A stretch of 64,000 bases of DNA from Agromyces protaetiae (GTDB lineage Bacteria; Actinomycetota; Actinomycetes; Actinomycetales; Microbacteriaceae), in assembly GCF_030866785.1 (NCBI RefSeq), contig NZ_CP133018.1, forward strand, positions 2,666,001 to 2,730,000, in the 5' to 3' direction. Below the pieces are notes generated by a model. That model searched no databases and had not been told where the DNA came from. It worked only from the letters and a program-made list of their open reading frames with translations. The position numbers and the translations under genes are program-made. Numbering within the stretch: the stretch's first letter is position 1; each line of letters begins with the position of its first letter. This document shows positions 61,801-64,000 of the stretch, piece by piece.

Positions 61801-64000
61801 CGTCGCGGGCTGCGAGCACGCGTCGACGTGCTGGTCGGCGGCCTTGCCCGAGCTGAGGACAGCCCGGTTCAGGAACCCGGTGCCCTCGCCTTCGGGCTGG
61901 TCGGCCGCGCACACGAGCTCGCTCGGGTCGTCCTGGAAGGCTCCGGCGGCGACCGTGGCGACGACCGAGACCACGTACTCGTGGGTCTTCGTCGCGCCGA
62001 TCGTACGATCCGTCGCGAACTCGGCGGTGCCCGAGCCGAGGTCGAACTCGCCGCTGGTCTCACCGCTCCACTCGGCGGAGACCACCGTGATCGGGCCGCC
62101 GAAGTCGAGCGTGTCGGTGAGCGAGTACTTCGTCGTGTAGTCGGCGTTGCCGGTCACCACGACGCGGTACTCGATGGCCCAGCTCCCGTCGGGCTGCTGC
62201 GTCGTCGAGGTCACGGTCTTCGCCACGCTCGGCACGCCGCCGTCCGTGATCGGACCGCACGCGTCGTCGGTGACCCGGTCGTTGCCCGCGGTGAGCACGG
62301 CCGTGTTGAAGAAGCCGTTGCCCGGCTCACCCGTGCACGCCGCATCGGCGACGCCCGCGGGGACCCGGACTTCGAAGACGACCGTGTAGACGTCGGTCGC
62401 ACCGGCCGCGATCGCGCGCTGCGCATCCGCCGGCACGATCACGCCGTCACCGAAGGGGCCGGTGACGACCGTCGCGCCGTCGAGGCTCACGGTCCAGCCG
62501 AGCACCTCGGCGTCGGCCGCGAACGCCGTCTCGTCGGAGAGCGCGTAGTACGCGTCCCGGGCGCCGGCCGAGGTGTTGTCGACCGTGATCGTGTAGGTGA
62601 CGTCCCACGTGCCGTCCGTCGCGTCCTGCGCCGAGGACACGAAGTCCTTCGCGATCGCGGGGCGCGTCGGCGCGGCGCACGCCGCGTCGTCGGCCTCGGT
62701 GCCGCCGCTGATCAGCGTCGCCACGTTGTTGAACGCGCCGTCGGCGGTCGAGCCGTCGGCCGGGCAGGCGCCGGCGGGCGTGCTGCCCACGACCCCTTCC
62801 GCGACCGTGACGTTGCGCACGGTCACCTCGTAGACGGCCGATTCGTCCGCGGCGAGCGGCTGGTCGGCGGCGACGAGGGTGTCGGCGTCGCCGTTCCACT
62901 CGGCGCGCGCGCCGGGGCCGGTCACGGTGGCGTCGGCGGCGTCATAGGTGATGCCCGCGCCGAAGGCGGTGGCATCCCGCAGCGTGTAGACGCCGGGGAC
63001 GTCGCCGTCGTTCGTGACCTCGATGCCGTACACGATCGTCCAGCGGCCGTCGGCCTGCTGGCTCGCACTCGACACGGTCTTCTCGTGCGACAGCACAGGG
63101 AGCTCGATCGTGACGCACGCGTCATCCGTGCGCTCCTGGCCGCTCGACACGATACGGCCGACGTTGCGGATGCCGCCGTCCTCCGTCGTGCACTCGAGTG
63201 CCTCGCCGTCGGCCTCGGCCGTCACCTGCACGCGCACGACCACCTGGTAGCTGAAGGTGGTGTTCGCGGGCAGTGCGACGCCCGTGAGGTTCGCGGGGGC
63301 GGGTGCGACCGGGGTGATCGTCGGTTCGCCGACGACCGTGACGCCCGCCGGCACGGCCGGCGTGTCCGTCAGGTCGAAGTAGACCGGCGTCGACGTGCCG
63401 TTGGTGACGGCGATCGTGTATGCCGCGTCCCACTGACCGGGCTGACCGTCGACCGGCGTCGAGCCGACCGCGGTCTTGGTGACCGTCGGCAGCGCCGGCT
63501 CGGCGCACGCGGTGCGGTCGGTGGTGCCGTTGAGCGTCGCGACGTTCGAGAACGCGGTCGACGAGCCGGGCTCACCGCACTCGAGGCTCGCTTCGCCGGC
63601 TCCGGGCTTGAGCGACGTGTTCACCGTGATCGTGAACGTGTGCGTCGTGTTCGCGGCGATCGCCGTGCCCGAGGGGGCGAGGGTCGTCGCGCTCACACCG
63701 TTCCACGAGGTCGTGTCGAGCCCGGCGTCGTTCGTCGCGACGGCGCTGCCGTCCGTGATCACCACGTCCGGGCCGAAGCGGAACGCGTCGGTCAGCGAGT
63801 AGGCGCCCGCGATCGCGCGGCTGGCGTTGGTCACCTTCACGTCGTAGGTGACGTTCCAGGTGCCGTCGGCCTGCGCCTCGGCGCTGGTGACCGCCTTGGT
63901 GTGGGTCACCTGGGCCGGCTTGGCCGTGTTCGTGATCGAGCAGGTCACGTGCTGGCCGAGCTTGATCGGCGTCAGCGTGACCGCCGAGCCGTTCGAGCCC
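58852..64000 (-). CDS. giant repetitive LPXTG surface protein (5' end outside window)
   Basis: At least 1716 residues are encoded, and the frame is still open at the right edge, with repeat-like sequence (TPIKLGQHVTCSITNTAKPA) before the first internal start, so more lies outside. The C-terminus has LPSTG, a hydrophobic segment (FMGGGLVFAGLMFLLALHL) and RRRR: a sortase anchor. Inside, about seven modules of roughly 140 residues recur, each opening like K-x-V-x-S-x4-DG-x-W-x-V-x-Y-x-V-x-V-x-N and closing with a Cys-containing G-x-F-x-N-A-x-L-x-SG...AC. These resemble DUF11/SpaA-like Ig-type folds. Two inserts (near 61385 and 60236) look like pilin-type domains. It is likely an adhesin or stalk; partner unknown. 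Confidence 0.88.
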   Translation of the reverse strand, partial: GSNGSAVTLTPIKLGQHVTCSITNTAKPAQVTHTKAVTSAEAQADGTWNVTYDVKVTNASRAIAGAYSLTDAFRFGPDVVITDGSAVATNDAGLDTTSWNGVSATTLAPSGTAIAANTTHTFTITVNTSLKPGAGEASLECGEPGSSTAFSNVATLNGTTDRTACAEPALPTVTKTAVGSTPVDGQPGQWDAAYTIAVTNGTSTPVYFDLTDTPAVPAGVTVVGEPTITPVAPAPANLTGVALPANTTFSYQVVVRVQVTAEADGEALECTTEDGGIRNVGRIVSSGQERTDDACVTIELPVLSHEKTVSSASQQADGRWTIVYGIEVTNDGDVPGVYTLRDATAFGAGITYDAADATVTGPGARAEWNGDADTLVAADQPLAADESAVYEVTVRNVTVAEGVVGSTPAGACPADGSTADGAFNNVATLISGGTEADDAACAAPTRPAIAKDFVSSAQDATDGTWDVTYTITVDNTSAGARDAYYALSDETAFAADAEVLGWTVSLDGATVVTGPFGDGVIVPADAQRAIAAGATDVYTVVFEVRVPAGVADAACTGEPGNGFFNTAVLTAGNDRVTDDACGPITDGGVPSVAKTVTSTTQQPDGSWAIEYRVVVTGNADYTTKYSLTDTLDFGGPITVVSAEWSGETSGEFDLGSGTAEFATDRTIGATKTHEYVVSVVATVAAGAFQDDPSELVCAADQPEGEGTGFLNRAVLSSGKAADQHVDACSQPATPEISKTVTSSPTQDGDDWTIEYRVRVTNTSAGQALVYSLEDTLDFGNGVTIEQATATRGGTTIAGWNGQGETTLATDRTLAGGATEDYVITVRFSVADTDDVSEFTCTGEPGNGLFNGASVSSGADDYEAEACAEVPVSVTVDKVWVLNGIEYPVAEAPEFLQDAATLTLDGDVKVWGTTYAPYAAGDELTIGEDVIEQLPSGCVLGEPTGLGTVTLDASVNEFTVVNPVDCEANLSIDKRVVSTAQLADGTWDLVYEVSVANDSPVIEIEYDLDDTLEYFGEGIDVNEASWSGEGRSGEFSGDTATLATDEVIEGGSEPHVYTVTVNATVTGAAWTDETTQCEPGGDGYVSGGFRNVATATVDGEEPISATACDVPGMPDIVKTVVGSPELQADGTWQVQYRLTVENGSAHDLYYDLADTLEYPAGVEVVSSSATTDAPDVDPSSWTGLGEDTVLADDVQLPIETTHTYTVTVIAAVSQETATGDLVCDPEGGPGGFLNGGLLTSGTVDTEVEACAEIPMGRLTLIKHVDNTPFDGLDLEGKTLGTAPDWTLAATGEGDEFVTPGAEDGTTRLVPAGQYTLAESLTEPVENPLLTFYAAGEWTCDAGTDPVTAATVVAGGEVTCRITNTAQPVDLAIEKLDGGEFEGGPAVPTDEDAEYDYTFTVRNNSAEGTPAATGVVVTDELPETIAVVTLPELEGWTVSLTGESEAGFGGTLTFTKDGAFAVGEEAVFTLRVKTAADLPRAGGDPTAKILDIENTATVTSDGVESTPEDNTSTEITPVKSIQIALQPMCRANAPYIDWNVTPYNIDGVETPTIVLIWWTKAAYAARDASIPASDRAAILADGAARVDSIVPPGTAVGGEALTGSALWPGAVVDDAGNGIAWPGWLQLPTGQWILTPQAPFYDLRGDAVLEVRMNPTTDSIEAYPPATIGCNPAPSGKLPSTGFDGGWFAFMGGGLVFAGLMFLLALHLRRRRNSAAS

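Overview
The window is about 70% G+C, with GTG and TTG starts used freely, many genes that appear to be transcribed without a leader, an acyl-CoA carboxylase with an epsilon subunit and a sortase-anchored surface protein. This points to a high-GC Actinomycetota, most likely of the family Microbacteriaceae. The family is an inference from sequence style and gene content; no database search was possible.

Layout. (1) 1-7686: cell-wall or surface-polysaccharide genes: the end of rmlB, then rmlD, four glycosyltransferases, a small helical protein and an LCP-family ligase. (2) 7683-21728: a conserved housekeeping block: purE, purK, a GtrA-type flippase, a PH-domain protein, birA, acyl-CoA carboxylase beta and epsilon, maf and the biotinylated alpha subunit. 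It is interrupted by a DarT-like ADP-ribosyltransferase gene, a likely structured RNA, 50-bp tandem repeats, a response-regulator/kinase operon and an RNA methyltransferase. (3) 21744-39081: an accessory stretch with hypothetical proteins, a Fic protein with its own palindromic operator, a YdeI-like protein, two fused pseudogene relics, an HspR-type Hsp20 gene, a TetR/MFS efflux pair, an RpiR-controlled hydrolase operon with an amino-acid-type ABC importer, and an APC permease. (4) 39214-54993: an NAD(P)H-quinone dehydrogenase, purine nucleoside phosphorylase, a phosphohexomutase, and a long reverse-strand nucleoside uptake and breakdown cluster (two BMP lipoproteins, ABC ATPase, two permeases, cdd, deoA, add, PTS IIA and IIB), then mannose-1-phosphate guanylyltransferase. 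(5) 55189-58669: sdhCDAB. (6) 58852 to the right edge: a giant repetitive LPXTG protein that runs out of the window.

How the genes work together. BirA biotinylates the alpha carboxylase subunit, which acts with the beta and epsilon subunits to make malonyl- or methylmalonyl-CoA. The BMP/ABC importer brings in nucleosides, which Cdd, Add, DeoA and PNP split; the phosphohexomutase may handle released sugar phosphates. The RpiR-family gene sits between a three-hydrolase operon and an ABC importer. The same TGTAGTG-N2-CACTACA type of operator lies in front of both, so they look like one regulon for taking up and hydrolysing an amide-like compound. From memory, gene order in parts 1, 2, 4 and 5 resembles the Mycobacterium tuberculosis rmlD/wbbL to purEK to accD5/accE5/accA3 to lpdA/deoD/pmmB/add/deoA/cdd/sdhCDAB region. 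That makes parts 3 and 6 and the extra genes in part 2 stand out as lineage-specific.
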